In this document: positions 55,201 through 63,301 of the stretch, one piece after another
Numbering within the stretch: the first letter of the stretch is position 1
How the letters are laid out: every line of letters starts with the position of its first letter
Source of the DNA: Caballeronia glathei
GTDB taxonomy: Bacteria; Pseudomonadota; Gammaproteobacteria; Burkholderiales; Burkholderiaceae
Assembly: GCF_000698595.1 (NCBI RefSeq)
Contig: NZ_JFHC01000018.1
Coordinates: 1-64,000 of the forward strand
DNA: 64,000 bases
Direction of reading: 5' to 3'
The notes under the pieces: generated by a model
What the model was told of the DNA's origin: nothing
The model's database searches: none
The model's input: the letters and a program-made list of their open reading frames with translations, nothing else
Made by a program: the position numbers and the translations under genes

Positions 55201-57156
55201 CAATCCGGCGCGCCGGCCGCCGCGCCGTTGCAGCCGTATCCCGGCCAGGCGCAGGACGCCTATGCGCCGGCGTATCAGCAGGCGCCGGTGTACCAGCAGG
55301 CGCCCGCGCCCTATCCCGCGCAGGACGTGTACGTGAGCGCGCCCTGGCCGATGTCGCCGGCCGCGCGCGAAGCGCAGGCGAATGCCGCGGGGATGCCGTC
55401 GCCCGCTTCAGCCGCGAAGCGCCCCACAAACAGGAAGCAGGCGTCGGGACGCGCTGCGCAGACGGCGAACCCTTACGGAGCGCAGCAGCAGCCGTATGCG
55501 CAAGCGCCGTACGGAGCGCAGGGCTATCCGCAGCAGCAAGCGTATGCACAGCCACAGGGTTACCCGCCGCAGCAGGCTTACCCGCCGCAGCAGGGTTACG
55601 CGCAGCGGCAGGGTTATTCGCCGCAACAGGCTTACGCGCAGCAGCAGGGCTATGCCCAGCAGCAGGCGTACGCGCAGCCACAGGGTTATCCGCAGCCACA
55701 GGCTTACTCGCAGCCGCAGGGCTATCCCCGGCAGCAGGCTTACGCGCAGCCGCAGGGTTATCCGCAGCCACAGCCCTACGCCCAGCAGCCGTACATCCCG
55801 CAACCGCCGTACGCGCCGCAGCCCGCCTACGCCCAGCAGCCCTACATTCCGCAGCCGCCCGCCGGCTACGCGCAACCGTACTACTCGCCGCAGGCGCAGC
55901 CCGCCGGGCAGCCCTACGCCTCGGCGCCGCCTTCGGCCGCGGCGGTCGCGAGCGCGCAGACGCTCGGCGTCGCGGAGGAACTGGCGCAAATCAATCGCGA
56001 GCAGTCGAGCACGATCTCGGGCGGCGTCGTGTTTCGCAGCCGCGACGGCGAGGACGGATTGTCCAACCTCACCGACATCGAAGCGCCCATCGAAGGCCGC
56101 ATCAGGGCGGGCAACGGCCACGTGGTCGTGCGCGCGACGCCCGTCACGCTCGACGCCGGCACCGCAAGCAGCGAGCCGCAGACGCTCGCGCGCTTCGGCT
56201 CCGGCCTCGGCGCCGCCGCGAAGCCGCCGACCAACAACTACGGCTCGCAGACGGCGAACGGCGTCGGGTTGTCGGTGGGATACGAGAGCAACCGCGGCCT
56301 GAAGGGCGACATCGGCGTGACGCCGATCGGCTTTCGCGAGACCAACGTCGTCGGCGGGGTGCAATACCAGGGCGGCATCACCGACAAGGTCTCCTACTCG
56401 GTCGCCGTCGCGCGGCGCGCCGTCACCGACAGCCTGCTCTCGTACGCCGGCGCGCGGGATCAGGGCGCAGGCCTCCAGTGGGGCGGCGTCACGTCGACCG
56501 GCGTGCGCGGCGACCTCGGCTGGGACGACGGCACGAGCGGTGTCTACCTGAACGCGGCATTCCAGTTTCTGGACGGCGACAACGTGGCGACCAACAATGC
56601 GGTCAAGGGTGGTGGCGGCGTCTACACGCGCGTGATCAAGGACGCCGACCAGACGCTGACCATCGGCGCGAACACCACGCTGATGCACTACGACAAGAAC
56701 CTGTCGTATTTCACGTTCGGCCAGGGCGGCTATTTCAGCCCGCAGCAGTACGTGATTCTGAATTTCCCTGTCGAGTATATGGGCCGCGTGGGGCTTTTCA
56801 CGTATGACCTGAAGGGCTCGATCGGCGTGCAGCACTACCGGGAGGACAGCTCCGACTACTTCCCGACGAACAGCGGCTTCCAGCAGCGCGCGGCGAATTC
56901 GGGGCTCACGCCCGATGCCGGCGCCGTCTATCCGGGGCAGAGCAAGACGGGCGTCTCGTATTCGCTCAACGCGACGGGCGAATACCAGCTGGCGCCGCAG
57001 CTCGCGTTCGGCGCGACGGCGGCGTTCGGCAACGCGTACCAGTATCGCGAGTGGCTCGCGGCGGTGTACGTGCGCTACAGCTTCACGAAGCAGTCGGGCC
57101 TCGCGCCGATCCCGCCGACGCCGCTCATGTCGCCGTATCTGTCGCTGTCGAACTGA
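52261..57156 (+). CDS. bcsC: Cellulose export outer-membrane protein BcsC with repeat-rich linker
   Basis: This 1631-aa protein has a signal peptide (to about residue 29), then about 19 TPR-like repeats (to roughly residue 870) that span the periplasm, and a C-terminal 16-18-strand barrel (about 1245-1631; YFSPQQYVILNFPVEYMGRV and a final YVRYSF segment) that exports cellulose. Between them lies an unusual linker (about 893-1223) made of Pro, Ala, Gln and Tyr, with a run of hexapeptide units near 1087-1177. Usual BcsC proteins are nearer 1150-1300 aa and lack it. It is the last gene of the operon, followed by a strong terminator. Confidence 0.94.
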   Translation: MLSRAKKRAVALGIAAGFAANAPVAVYAQAATDPLNVLIDQGKYWQAHKRGDLAEQAWQKVLRIDPKQPDALFGMGMVLADRRDGSGAQQYLARLRQVAPNYPNIDELGRRLGETSPRDQTVNDARRLAQSGQSASAVEEYKRALEGKPATPALSLEYYQALAATPQGWDEARRGLEQLARQNPDDPRYALAYAQHLTYRDATRRDGIARLAQLSNDNTVGAEAKKSWRQALLWLGARASDAPLYQAYLQGSPDDAAVKARFDSMVQQDKAARERAQAGAAVDARGRTVAEGFAALDRGDLVTARAKFSSVLVSSPNDADALGGMGIAALKQERFAEARNYLERASRSGNPARWKDALTSATYWTYTSEAIGARSNGETAKAKSLFERAIALNPSDVTAQTLLGDMLLASGDARGAEAAFRMALRRQADNPDAIRGLVGALAAQGRGEEALEFANRLNAEQQAKAGGISKLRGEAQAAQARAAEARGDLGTARSLFEDALLNNPDDPWLRLDLARIYVRQGAVANARSMMDGLLASHPEMTDALYASALLSAETQDWSAGLAQLEKIPAAQRTTAMTVLQHRLWVHQQADIAVRLAKSGQRQQAFATLQAAEPVANGSPELIGAVASAYLQAGDPGRALALVRGAMAAAPNDTGLLLQYAGILAATQQEAELGSVMRRLSSMQLTPQQRIDFGNLNLAIVIRQADAVRQRGDLASAYDVIAPWLAAMPDNPDLQAALARLYASAGDDRSALASYRVALGRRPDDLDLQLAAIPAATGAKEYRYAESLANQALQAAPGDPRVLATVGRMYRAEGKLSLAAQYLQRSLVAANTPLAPSAASARGAQTNVPRGWETAMKRIGATPLPGTNPFEGKTAIDTAAPPFQPSTYPTQPVPNYLPPAQPAPYAAPYVAPSAAPSAAPYVTPSVAPSNAPRPAAARNGGYGADMYGSAQSGGPAAGPSNASAPAAADDGGYGPDAYGASQSGAPAAAPLQPYPGQAQDAYAPAYQQAPVYQQAPAPYPAQDVYVSAPWPMSPAAREAQANAAGMPSPASAAKRPTNRKQASGRAAQTANPYGAQQQPYAQAPYGAQGYPQQQAYAQPQGYPPQQAYPPQQGYAQRQGYSPQQAYAQQQGYAQQQAYAQPQGYPQPQAYSQPQGYPRQQAYAQPQGYPQPQPYAQQPYIPQPPYAPQPAYAQQPYIPQPPAGYAQPYYSPQAQPAGQPYASAPPSAAAVASAQTLGVAEELAQINREQSSTISGGVVFRSRDGEDGLSNLTDIEAPIEGRIRAGNGHVVVRATPVTLDAGTASSEPQTLARFGSGLGAAAKPPTNNYGSQTANGVGLSVGYESNRGLKGDIGVTPIGFRETNVVGGVQYQGGITDKVSYSVAVARRAVTDSLLSYAGARDQGAGLQWGGVTSTGVRGDLGWDDGTSGVYLNAAFQFLDGDNVATNNAVKGGGGVYTRVIKDADQTLTIGANTTLMHYDKNLSYFTFGQGGYFSPQQYVILNFPVEYMGRVGLFTYDLKGSIGVQHYREDSSDYFPTNSGFQQRAANSGLTPDAGAVYPGQSKTGVSYSLNATGEYQLAPQLAFGATAAFGNAYQYREWLAAVYVRYSFTKQSGLAPIPPTPLMSPYLSLSN
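55519..55790 (+). repeat. 18-base minisatellite in bcsC encoding QGYPQ/QQAYAQ units
   Basis: About fifteen units of 18 bases encode hexapeptides of the form (P/Q)QGYPQ or QQAYAQ. Neighbouring sequence to about 55930 continues as degenerate QPYIPQPP units. The repeats are imperfect but keep the reading frame, so copy number can change without breaking the gene. The repeat joins the TPR scaffold to the outer-membrane barrel. Confidence 0.85.
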
Positions 57157-57168
57157 CCGATGGCGCGA

Positions 57169-57192
57169 AGCCGGGCGATGCCCGGCTTTTTT
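57169..57192 (+). terminator. Rho-independent terminator of the bcs operon
   Basis: AGCCGGGC and GCCCGGCT form an 8-bp stem around a GAT loop, followed by six T. It lies 12 bases after the bcsC stop. Confidence 0.92.
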
Positions 57193-57282
57193 GTACCTTG
57201 GGACGTGTCTGATGGACAGCCCGAGCAACTAGCCGATAAAAGTCCTCGCTCAAACAATCGATAACAAGAAAGGAGCGAGCCT

Positions 57283-57834
57283 GTGAGACGGCATTACATC
57301 TTGGTAGGTGACAAGAGGACAAGCGGCGCGCGAGTTACCGAAGGCATGGAATACATGACTCATCGCGGAACCATGTTGTCCTTCCTCGGCGCGAGGATCT
57401 ATTGCCCTGCATGCGAATCCGAGGGCTGCATCGTCGGCACTGGCCCGCGCTGGCCGGACAATGTGATGGGAAAGCACGCGGCGTTAGACAACGACCTCGG
57501 CATGTGCAAATGCCAACCGGCGCCGCGCTTGATCGCGTCACAAGATGACATGTTCCAGACGCTCGAGGCGCATGAGTTGGCCGAGATGGGCTTTGCGCCA
57601 ACCGGCACACGACTGCCGGAGCCGCCAATCGGAACTTTTCACGAGCGTATTCGAATTGTCGATGCGCAAGGCAAGCCTGTTTCCGGTGTGCCATATCACA
57701 TCAAGGACCCGTCAGGCCGCACATACAAGGGATTGACCGATGCCAGCGGATATTGTCCGCGTGTATTTACAGAGAACCGACAAGACCTCTTGGTGAGCGT
57801 TGGCATCAAGGCGTTGGAGCAATGGAAACAATGA
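57283..57834 (+). CDS. PAAR-domain protein, type VI secretion spike tip
   Basis: This 183-aa protein has an N-terminal PAAR-like domain (about residues 1-85; YILVGDKRTSGARVTEG, HRGTMLSFLGARIYCPACESEG, KHAALDNDLGMCKCQPAPRL) and a C-terminal beta-rich extension (FHERIRIVDAQGKPVSGVPY) like the carboxypeptidase-regulatory fold. PAAR proteins cap the VgrG spike and carry effectors. The start is GTG, with AGGAG 7 bases upstream. The stop overlaps the next gene, as in effector cassettes. GC is lower than in neighbouring genes. No other T6SS genes are in the window. Confidence 0.85.
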   Translation: MRRHYILVGDKRTSGARVTEGMEYMTHRGTMLSFLGARIYCPACESEGCIVGTGPRWPDNVMGKHAALDNDLGMCKCQPAPRLIASQDDMFQTLEAHELAEMGFAPTGTRLPEPPIGTFHERIRIVDAQGKPVSGVPYHIKDPSGRTYKGLTDASGYCPRVFTENRQDLLVSVGIKALEQWKQ

Positions 57835-58718
57835 GCGGCTATCAGTATCAAGTTTCAACGAACGAACAGCCAAGTTCGCATACGGACGTGCTCGGGTATT
57901 TGATGCCCGCGCGTCCGTTCTTCTTTGTGATCGTGGAAGAACCGCGAAACGACGGCTTTCTCGTGCGAAAAATCTATGCTGCTCCGGATAATCTGTATTT
58001 ACACAAGATGGATTTGTCACCAGCGCAGCAAATGCGCGAACTATTCCCTGAGCGGTATGGCTTGTCGCCGAAGGACTTCGAGTCCGTAACAAGCATCGCC
58101 GAACATGTTATGGGAAACAACAAGTCCGCATTCATATCCACCAGCGCGCTTTTTCCCGGAGGCTCGCCTCGCTTTGTCGGGAAAAGCATTTACATTGATA
58201 TTGCAAAGGCAAAGCGATCCGGCGCGACGCTGATCGATACCGACGAGATTCTCCGCGCGCTCGAACAATATCGCGCCCAGAATCTACATCTTGATAAGCG
58301 GATAACGAAAATTTCAAGCTACGTGCGCGATATCGACAAGGAAATTCTCGTTAAAGGAAAGCGGATTCCGGCCAGCGCAGTTTTCACTGATGGTTCGCTG
58401 AAAGCATCGATGAGGTTTGCAAAGTATGCTCGCGTCGTTCAGGTCGTCGGCATTGTGTTCACCGCTTATGATTTGGGCGTCGCAGCCGACGCGTCATTTC
58501 AGACCAAACGCGTGCAGCCGATAGCCAAAGAAGTCATTCGGCAGACAGGCGGCTGGGCGGGAGGAATTGCAGGCTTCAGAATCGGCGCCGCAGCGGGGGC
58601 GCTGGTCGGCGTCGAAACGGGACCCGGTGTCCTGGTTACCGGGCTGATCGGGGGCATCGTGTTCGGTGCGATCGGATATATCGGCACTGAGGCAGTGGCC
58701 GAACAGATTCCGAACTAA
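57831..58718 (+). CDS. Probable type VI effector with ADP-ribosyltransferase-like domain
   Basis: This 295-aa protein has no signal peptide. Residues 30-190 have the order of an R-S-E ADP-ribosyltransferase: Arg46 (FLVRKIYAAP), the STS motif in SAFISTSALF (Ser103-Thr104-Ser105), a strand SIYIDIAKA and DIDKEILVKGKRIP, where Asp169-Lys170-Glu171 would stand for the usual ExE. After residue 205 come a hydrophobic stretch and a Gly-zipper region (GGWAGGIAGFRIGAAAGALVG, GLIGGIVFGAIG). The link to the PAAR gene by a 4-base overlap and the possible immunity gene behind it support an effector role. The fold assignment is from motif order only. An in-frame ATG at 57822 is an alternative start. Confidence 0.6.
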   Translation: MSGYQYQVSTNEQPSSHTDVLGYLMPARPFFFVIVEEPRNDGFLVRKIYAAPDNLYLHKMDLSPAQQMRELFPERYGLSPKDFESVTSIAEHVMGNNKSAFISTSALFPGGSPRFVGKSIYIDIAKAKRSGATLIDTDEILRALEQYRAQNLHLDKRITKISSYVRDIDKEILVKGKRIPASAVFTDGSLKASMRFAKYARVVQVVGIVFTAYDLGVAADASFQTKRVQPIAKEVIRQTGGWAGGIAGFRIGAAAGALVGVETGPGVLVTGLIGGIVFGAIGYIGTEAVAEQIPN

Positions 58719-58736
58719 CGGGACACCAAAGACACC

Positions 58737-59366
58737 ATGTTCAGCATAAGGAAGCTACTCGATATCCGCATCAACCGGGAGCGCACCCGGGCGCTCGAAC
58801 GCATCTTCAACACATCGCACAAAGAATTGCGGCACACGTATTCCGTCGCCCCGGATGGTTTCCTGAACGCGAAACCGCCAATGTTTCCAGGCACGCAATA
58901 CCTTGGAGACATCGATATCAAAGCTTCGGTCACAACGCTTCAGGTTGAGCAGCAGCAGAAAGCCATCGTCGAAAGCGCTATCGAAGCATGCGGTTTCGTG
59001 TCCGTGAGGCCGGGGAATTATGTCGGCAATAATGCTCGGTACGATATACGCAAGGTACGTCTGGCAGTAGCGAACTCGTTCGGCGGAGTTGTCGTCTCGC
59101 TTCTCTCGAATGACGTGGATGTGTTCTGGAAGTTGCGCGACGCACGGCTTAACCCACCTCCGCCCTGGATTGCGTTTCCTGACATCGACCCCGATAGCCT
59201 TGGCTCGTTGCAAGGCGATATCGAGTATTGGTGGGCCTCCTTCTGGACTCCGTTTTGGGATGCGCTGGATTCAGCACAAAAGGACAAGTTTTTGCACGAC
59301 CATGACGCAACCTTCGCGTGGCGTGAGTGTATTTTCGCTCACTCATCGGCGAGATCCGTCGAATAG
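58737..59366 (+). CDS. Probable immunity protein of the PAAR effector cassette
   Basis: I do not recognise this 209-aa protein by family. It is soluble, without a signal peptide or helix, and rich in Trp and Asp in the C-terminal half (YWWASFWTPFWDALD). It begins 18 bases after the effector gene, in the same orientation and with similar low GC, then the cassette ends. A cytoplasmic immunity factor for a cytoplasmic toxin is the simplest reading. Confidence 0.5.
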   Translation: MFSIRKLLDIRINRERTRALERIFNTSHKELRHTYSVAPDGFLNAKPPMFPGTQYLGDIDIKASVTTLQVEQQQKAIVESAIEACGFVSVRPGNYVGNNARYDIRKVRLAVANSFGGVVVSLLSNDVDVFWKLRDARLNPPPPWIAFPDIDPDSLGSLQGDIEYWWASFWTPFWDALDSAQKDKFLHDHDATFAWRECIFAHSSARSVE

Positions 59367-59666
59367 CGGTTTCCGCCGTAGTGCGTGAGCAATGCGGCGA
59401 TGCGTTATCCGAGGCAAATATTTGCCCCGCCCGCCCGACCACAACCGCGCAACCGGACGCCCCAGCGTCCGCCCGACCGCTTCGCACGACCGCGCGTTCG
59501 CCGCCTCCCGACCACTATCTGGAGCGATACCAAAAACGATATCGGCATGGCGATTTAACTGATTGGACCGTCATGCGCGGCGGCGCTACTCTCCAATCCG
59601 GTACGTGCCACAACGACCGCGCCCTTTTGATCGCGGCGGTACCGGACAAACATAACGGAGACAACC
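59367..59666 (+). promoter_or_regulatory. Gap upstream of the sugar transporter, with a palindrome
   Basis: No gene is seen in this 300-base gap. GGCAAATATTTGCC at 59413-59426 is a perfect 14-base palindrome, and CGATATCG occurs at about 59537. The gap must contain the ytfQ promoter. A regulator site is possible but no known box was recognised. Confidence 0.4.
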
Positions 59667-60635
59667 ATGAGACATTCACGACGCGTCGCGCTCGCCGCAC
59701 TGCTGGGTTCCGCGCTCACGCTTGCGATCGGGACCGGCGCGCACGCCGAGGACAAGAAGATCACGCTCGGCTTCGCGCAGGTCGGCGCCGAGAGCGCCTG
59801 GCGCACCGCCAATACCGTGTCCGTCAAGAGCGCCGCCGCGGATGCCGGCATCAACCTGAAATTCTCCGACGCGCAGCAGAAGCAGGAAAACCAGATCAAG
59901 GCGATCCGCTCGTACATCGCGCAGAAAGTGGATGTGATCGCGTTTTCGCCGGTGGTGGAATCGGGCTGGGAGCCGGTGCTGATCGAGGCGAAGAACGCGA
60001 AGATCCCGGTCATCCTCACGGACCGCAACATCGACGTGAAGGACAAGTCGCTCTACGTGACGATGATCGGCTCGGACTTCCTGGAAGAAGGCCGCCGCGC
60101 GGGCAAGTGGCTCGAAGAGCGCTACAAGAACGAGCCGGGCCCGATCAACATCGCCGAGCTGCAGGGCACGGTCGGCTCCGCCCCCGCCAACGACCGCCGC
60201 GCGGGCCTGCTCGAAGTGATCAAGAACGATCCGAAGTTCAAGGTGATCGCGTCGCAAAGCGGCGACTTCACGCTCGCGGGCGGCAAGCAGGTGATGGAAG
60301 CGTTCGTGAAGACCTACGGCAAGAAGATCAACGTGGTCTACGCGCACAACGACGACATGGCGCTCGGCGCGATCCAGGCGATGGAGGAAGCAGGCTGGAA
60401 GCCGGGCAAGGACGTGAGCGTCGTCTCGTTCGACGCGACGAAGGGCGGCTTCCAGGCGATGGTCGCGGGCAAGATCAACGTGGACGTGGAATGCAGCCCG
60501 CTGCTCGGGCCCCAGCTCATGACGGCGGTAAAGGACATCGTCGCGGGCAAGCAGTTGCCCAAGCGGATCGTGACGGAGGAAACGGTGTTCCCGATGAGCG
60601 TCGCCGCAGAGGTCCTGCCGACACGCAAGTACTGA
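59667..60635 (+). CDS. ytfQ: Galactofuranose-type ABC transporter, periplasmic binding protein
   Basis: This 322-aa protein has a signal peptide (cleavage after AHA, about residue 27) and the type I sugar-binding fold: KKITLGFAQVGAESAWRTANT, IAFSPVVESGWEPVL, DRNIDVKD and AHNDDMALGAIQAMEEAG. The opening match is to YtfQ, which binds galactofuranose in E. coli. GGAG lies 6 bases before the ATG. It is the first gene of ytfQ-ytfR-ytfT-yjfF. Other galactose-like sugars cannot be excluded. Confidence 0.9.
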   Translation: MRHSRRVALAALLGSALTLAIGTGAHAEDKKITLGFAQVGAESAWRTANTVSVKSAAADAGINLKFSDAQQKQENQIKAIRSYIAQKVDVIAFSPVVESGWEPVLIEAKNAKIPVILTDRNIDVKDKSLYVTMIGSDFLEEGRRAGKWLEERYKNEPGPINIAELQGTVGSAPANDRRAGLLEVIKNDPKFKVIASQSGDFTLAGGKQVMEAFVKTYGKKINVVYAHNDDMALGAIQAMEEAGWKPGKDVSVVSFDATKGGFQAMVAGKINVDVECSPLLGPQLMTAVKDIVAGKQLPKRIVTEETVFPMSVAAEVLPTRKY

Positions 60636-60660
60636 GCGCGCGGCACTTCCCTGTCCGGAT

Positions 60661-60687
60661 CAGGACCGCCGCGCGACGGCGGTCCTG
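60661..60687 (+). terminator. Hairpin between ytfQ and ytfR
   Basis: CAGGACCGCCG and CGGCGGTCCTG form a perfect 11-bp stem with a CGCGA loop. No T tract follows. Stems in this place often raise binding-protein messenger over the downstream ATPase. Just after it come irregular CGAGCGCACC-like direct repeats (60695-60745). Confidence 0.6.
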
Positions 60688-60752
60688 AAAGCACACGAGC
60701 GCATCCGAGCACCCACGAGTGCACCCGAGCGCACCCGACGCGCTGGAGGAAC

Positions 60753-62267
60753 ATGACCGCATCCCCGATCCTCGAAACCATCGGCCTCGAAAAGACCTTT
60801 CCGGGCGTGAAGGCGCTCCGCAAGGTCGACTTCCGTCTCTTTGCTGGCGAAATCCACACGCTGATGGGCCAGAACGGCGCCGGCAAGTCGACGCTCATCA
60901 ACGTGCTGACCGGCGTGCACGCCCCGGACGCGGGCGAAATCCTGCTCGGCGGCAAGCCGGTGGAGTTCTCGACGCCGCTCGAAGCCGAGGCCGCCGGCAT
61001 CCGCACGCTGTATCAGGAAGTGAACCTGTGCCCGAACCTGTCGGTGGCGGAGAACGTGTTCGCGGGGCGGCAGCCCAAGCGGCGCGGCGCGATCGACTGG
61101 CGCCTGATTCACGCGCGCGCGGAGGCTGCGCTCGCCGAGCTGAACGTGTCGCTCGACGTCACCAAGTCGCTCGACACCTACCCCATCGCCGTGCAGCAGA
61201 TGGTCGCGATCGCGCGGGCGCTCTCGGTGGACGCGCGCGTGCTGATCCTCGACGAGCCGACCTCCAGCCTCGACGACGGCGAAGTCACGCGCCTCTTCGA
61301 CGTGCTGCGCAAGCTCAAGCAATCGGGCATCGGGATCCTGTTCGTCACGCACTTTCTGGAACAGACCTACGCCGTCTCCGACCGCATCACGGTCATGCGC
61401 AACGGCGAGCGCGAAGGCGAATATCTCGCGCAGGACCTGCCGGTCGAACTGCTCGTCTCGAAAATGGTCGGCCACGAGCGGATGACCGAGCGCTTGAAGC
61501 GCGCCGCCACCGAGCCGCCCGCGCAGAAGGCCGCGGTCCCGCCGTTCGTCGAGTTGCGCGGAGTCGGGCGGCGCGGGCTGATGAATCCCGTCGACATCGA
61601 CGTCCAGCCCGGCCAGATTCTCGGCCTCGCGGGCCTGCTCGGCTCGGGGCGCACGGAAACCGCGCGGCTCATGTTCGGCGCGGAGCGCGCGGACGCGGGC
61701 ACGGTGACGATCGGCGGCCGGCCCGCGAAGCTGCACTCGCCGCGCGACGCGGTGCGCCACGGCGTCGGCTATTGCCCGGAGGACCGCAAGAAGGAAGGCA
61801 TCGTGGCGGACCTGTCGATCCGCGAGAACATCATCCTGGCGCTGCAGGCGCGCCGCGGCTGGTGGCGCCCGCTCGGGCGCGCGCGCGAGCGCCAGATCGC
61901 CGACGACTACATCGCGCGCCTCGGCATCAAGGCGCGCGACGCCGAGCAGCCGATCGGGCTGCTCTCCGGCGGCAACCAGCAGAAGGTCCTGCTCGCGCGC
62001 TGGCTCGCGACCGAGCCGAAAATGCTGATCCTCGACGAACCGACGCGCGGCATCGACGTCGCCGCGAAGTTCGAGATCATGGACCGCGTGCTCGCGCTGT
62101 GCGCGAAGGGGCTCGGCATCCTGTTCATTTCGTCCGAAGTAAGCGAGGTCGTGCGCGTGAGCCACCGGATCGCGGTGCTGCGCGACCGCCGCAAGGTGGC
62201 CGAGGTCGCGGGCAACGCGGCTTCGGAGGATCAGGTATTCCGGCTCATCGCGGGAGGCAGCGAATGA
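60753..62267 (+). CDS. ytfR: Galactofuranose-type ABC transporter, ATPase
   Basis: This 504-aa protein has two ATP-binding halves, as in sugar importers of the RbsA/MglA type. The first has MGQNGAGKSTLINVLTG (about residues 36-52), YPIAVQQMVAIARAL as a degenerate signature and LILDEPTSSLD. The second has GLLGSGRTETARLMFG (degenerate Walker A), LLSGGNQQKVLLARWL and LILDEPTRGIDV. It overlaps the ytfT start by four bases. Confidence 0.93.
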   Translation: MTASPILETIGLEKTFPGVKALRKVDFRLFAGEIHTLMGQNGAGKSTLINVLTGVHAPDAGEILLGGKPVEFSTPLEAEAAGIRTLYQEVNLCPNLSVAENVFAGRQPKRRGAIDWRLIHARAEAALAELNVSLDVTKSLDTYPIAVQQMVAIARALSVDARVLILDEPTSSLDDGEVTRLFDVLRKLKQSGIGILFVTHFLEQTYAVSDRITVMRNGEREGEYLAQDLPVELLVSKMVGHERMTERLKRAATEPPAQKAAVPPFVELRGVGRRGLMNPVDIDVQPGQILGLAGLLGSGRTETARLMFGAERADAGTVTIGGRPAKLHSPRDAVRHGVGYCPEDRKKEGIVADLSIRENIILALQARRGWWRPLGRARERQIADDYIARLGIKARDAEQPIGLLSGGNQQKVLLARWLATEPKMLILDEPTRGIDVAAKFEIMDRVLALCAKGLGILFISSEVSEVVRVSHRIAVLRDRRKVAEVAGNAASEDQVFRLIAGGSE

Positions 62268-63301
62268 CGAGAATAAGAACCGCCCTGCAGCATTCCCTCT
62301 TGTGGCCGTGCGTGACGCTCGTCGCGCTCGTCCTGCTCGATCTCGCGCATAACCCGGCATTCCTGTCCGTCACGATGCTCGACGGCCACCTGTTCGGCGC
62401 GCCCATCGACATCCTGAACCGCGCGGCGCCGCTCGTGCTGGTGTCGCTCGGCATGACGCTCGTCATCGCGACGCGCGGCATCGACATTTCGGTGGGTGCG
62501 GTCGTCGCAATCGCGGGCGCGGCCGCCGCGACCATTCTCGCCGACGACCCGTCGCGCGTCGGCCTGGCGCTCATGGCGGCGCTCGCGGTCGGCGTGCTGG
62601 CGGGCATGTGGAACGGGCTGCTCGTCGCGTTCGTCGGCATGCAGCCGATCATCGCGACGCTGATCCTGATGGTCGCCGGGCGCGGCGTCGCGCAACTGCT
62701 GACGGGGGGCCAGATCATCCCGATCGGCGCACGCGGGTATCTGATGGTCGGCGGCGGCTATCTGGCGAGCATCCCCTGCTCGGTGTGGGTCGCGACCGGC
62801 GCGCTCGCGCTCACCGCGCTCCTGATGAACCGCACGGCGCTCGGGCTCTTCATCCGCGCGATCGGCGTGAACCCGGTGGCGACGCGGCTCGTGGGCTTGC
62901 GCTCGAACGCGCTCGTGTTCGGCGTCTACACGTTCTCGGGCCTGACGGCGGCGCTTGCGGGCGTCCTGATCAGCTCGAACGTGCGCAGCGCCGACGGCAA
63001 CAACGCGGGCCTCCTGCTGGAACTCGACGCGATCCTCGCCGTGACGCTCGGCGGCACGTCGCTGCTCGGCGGGCGCTTCAGCCTCGCGGGCACGGTGGTC
63101 GGCGCGCTCATCATCCAGACGCTCACCTACACGACCTACTCCATCGGCGTGCCGCCCGAGGCGACGCTCGTCGTCAAGGCGGCGGTCGTGCTGGTGGTGA
63201 GCGTGATCCAGTCCGCGACGGCGCGCGCCTGGCTCATGCGGCAACTGCGGCGCGGCTTGCCGTTCGCCGCGAAGAAAACCGTCAGCGAGGCTGCACGATG
63301 A
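62264..63301 (+). CDS. ytfT: Galactofuranose-type ABC transporter, permease 1
   Basis: This 345-aa permease of the RbsC/MglC family has eight or more helices and the segments PLVLVSLGMTLVIATRGIDISVGAVVAIAGA, GMQPIIATLILMVAGRGVAQLLTGGQ and ELDAILAVTLGGTSLLGGRFSLAGTVVG, the latter the ATPase-contact loop. The start overlaps ytfR and the stop overlaps yjfF, both by four bases. Confidence 0.92.
   Translation: MTRIRTALQHSLLWPCVTLVALVLLDLAHNPAFLSVTMLDGHLFGAPIDILNRAAPLVLVSLGMTLVIATRGIDISVGAVVAIAGAAAATILADDPSRVGLALMAALAVGVLAGMWNGLLVAFVGMQPIIATLILMVAGRGVAQLLTGGQIIPIGARGYLMVGGGYLASIPCSVWVATGALALTALLMNRTALGLFIRAIGVNPVATRLVGLRSNALVFGVYTFSGLTAALAGVLISSNVRSADGNNAGLLLELDAILAVTLGGTSLLGGRFSLAGTVVGALIIQTLTYTTYSIGVPPEATLVVKAAVVLVVSVIQSATARAWLMRQLRRGLPFAAKKTVSEAAR

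Noticed and set aside
53014..55203. A 729-codon minus-strand frame opposite bcsC
   Set aside because: Arg/Ala/Gly-rich antisense shadow of the TPR region; no domain or start context.
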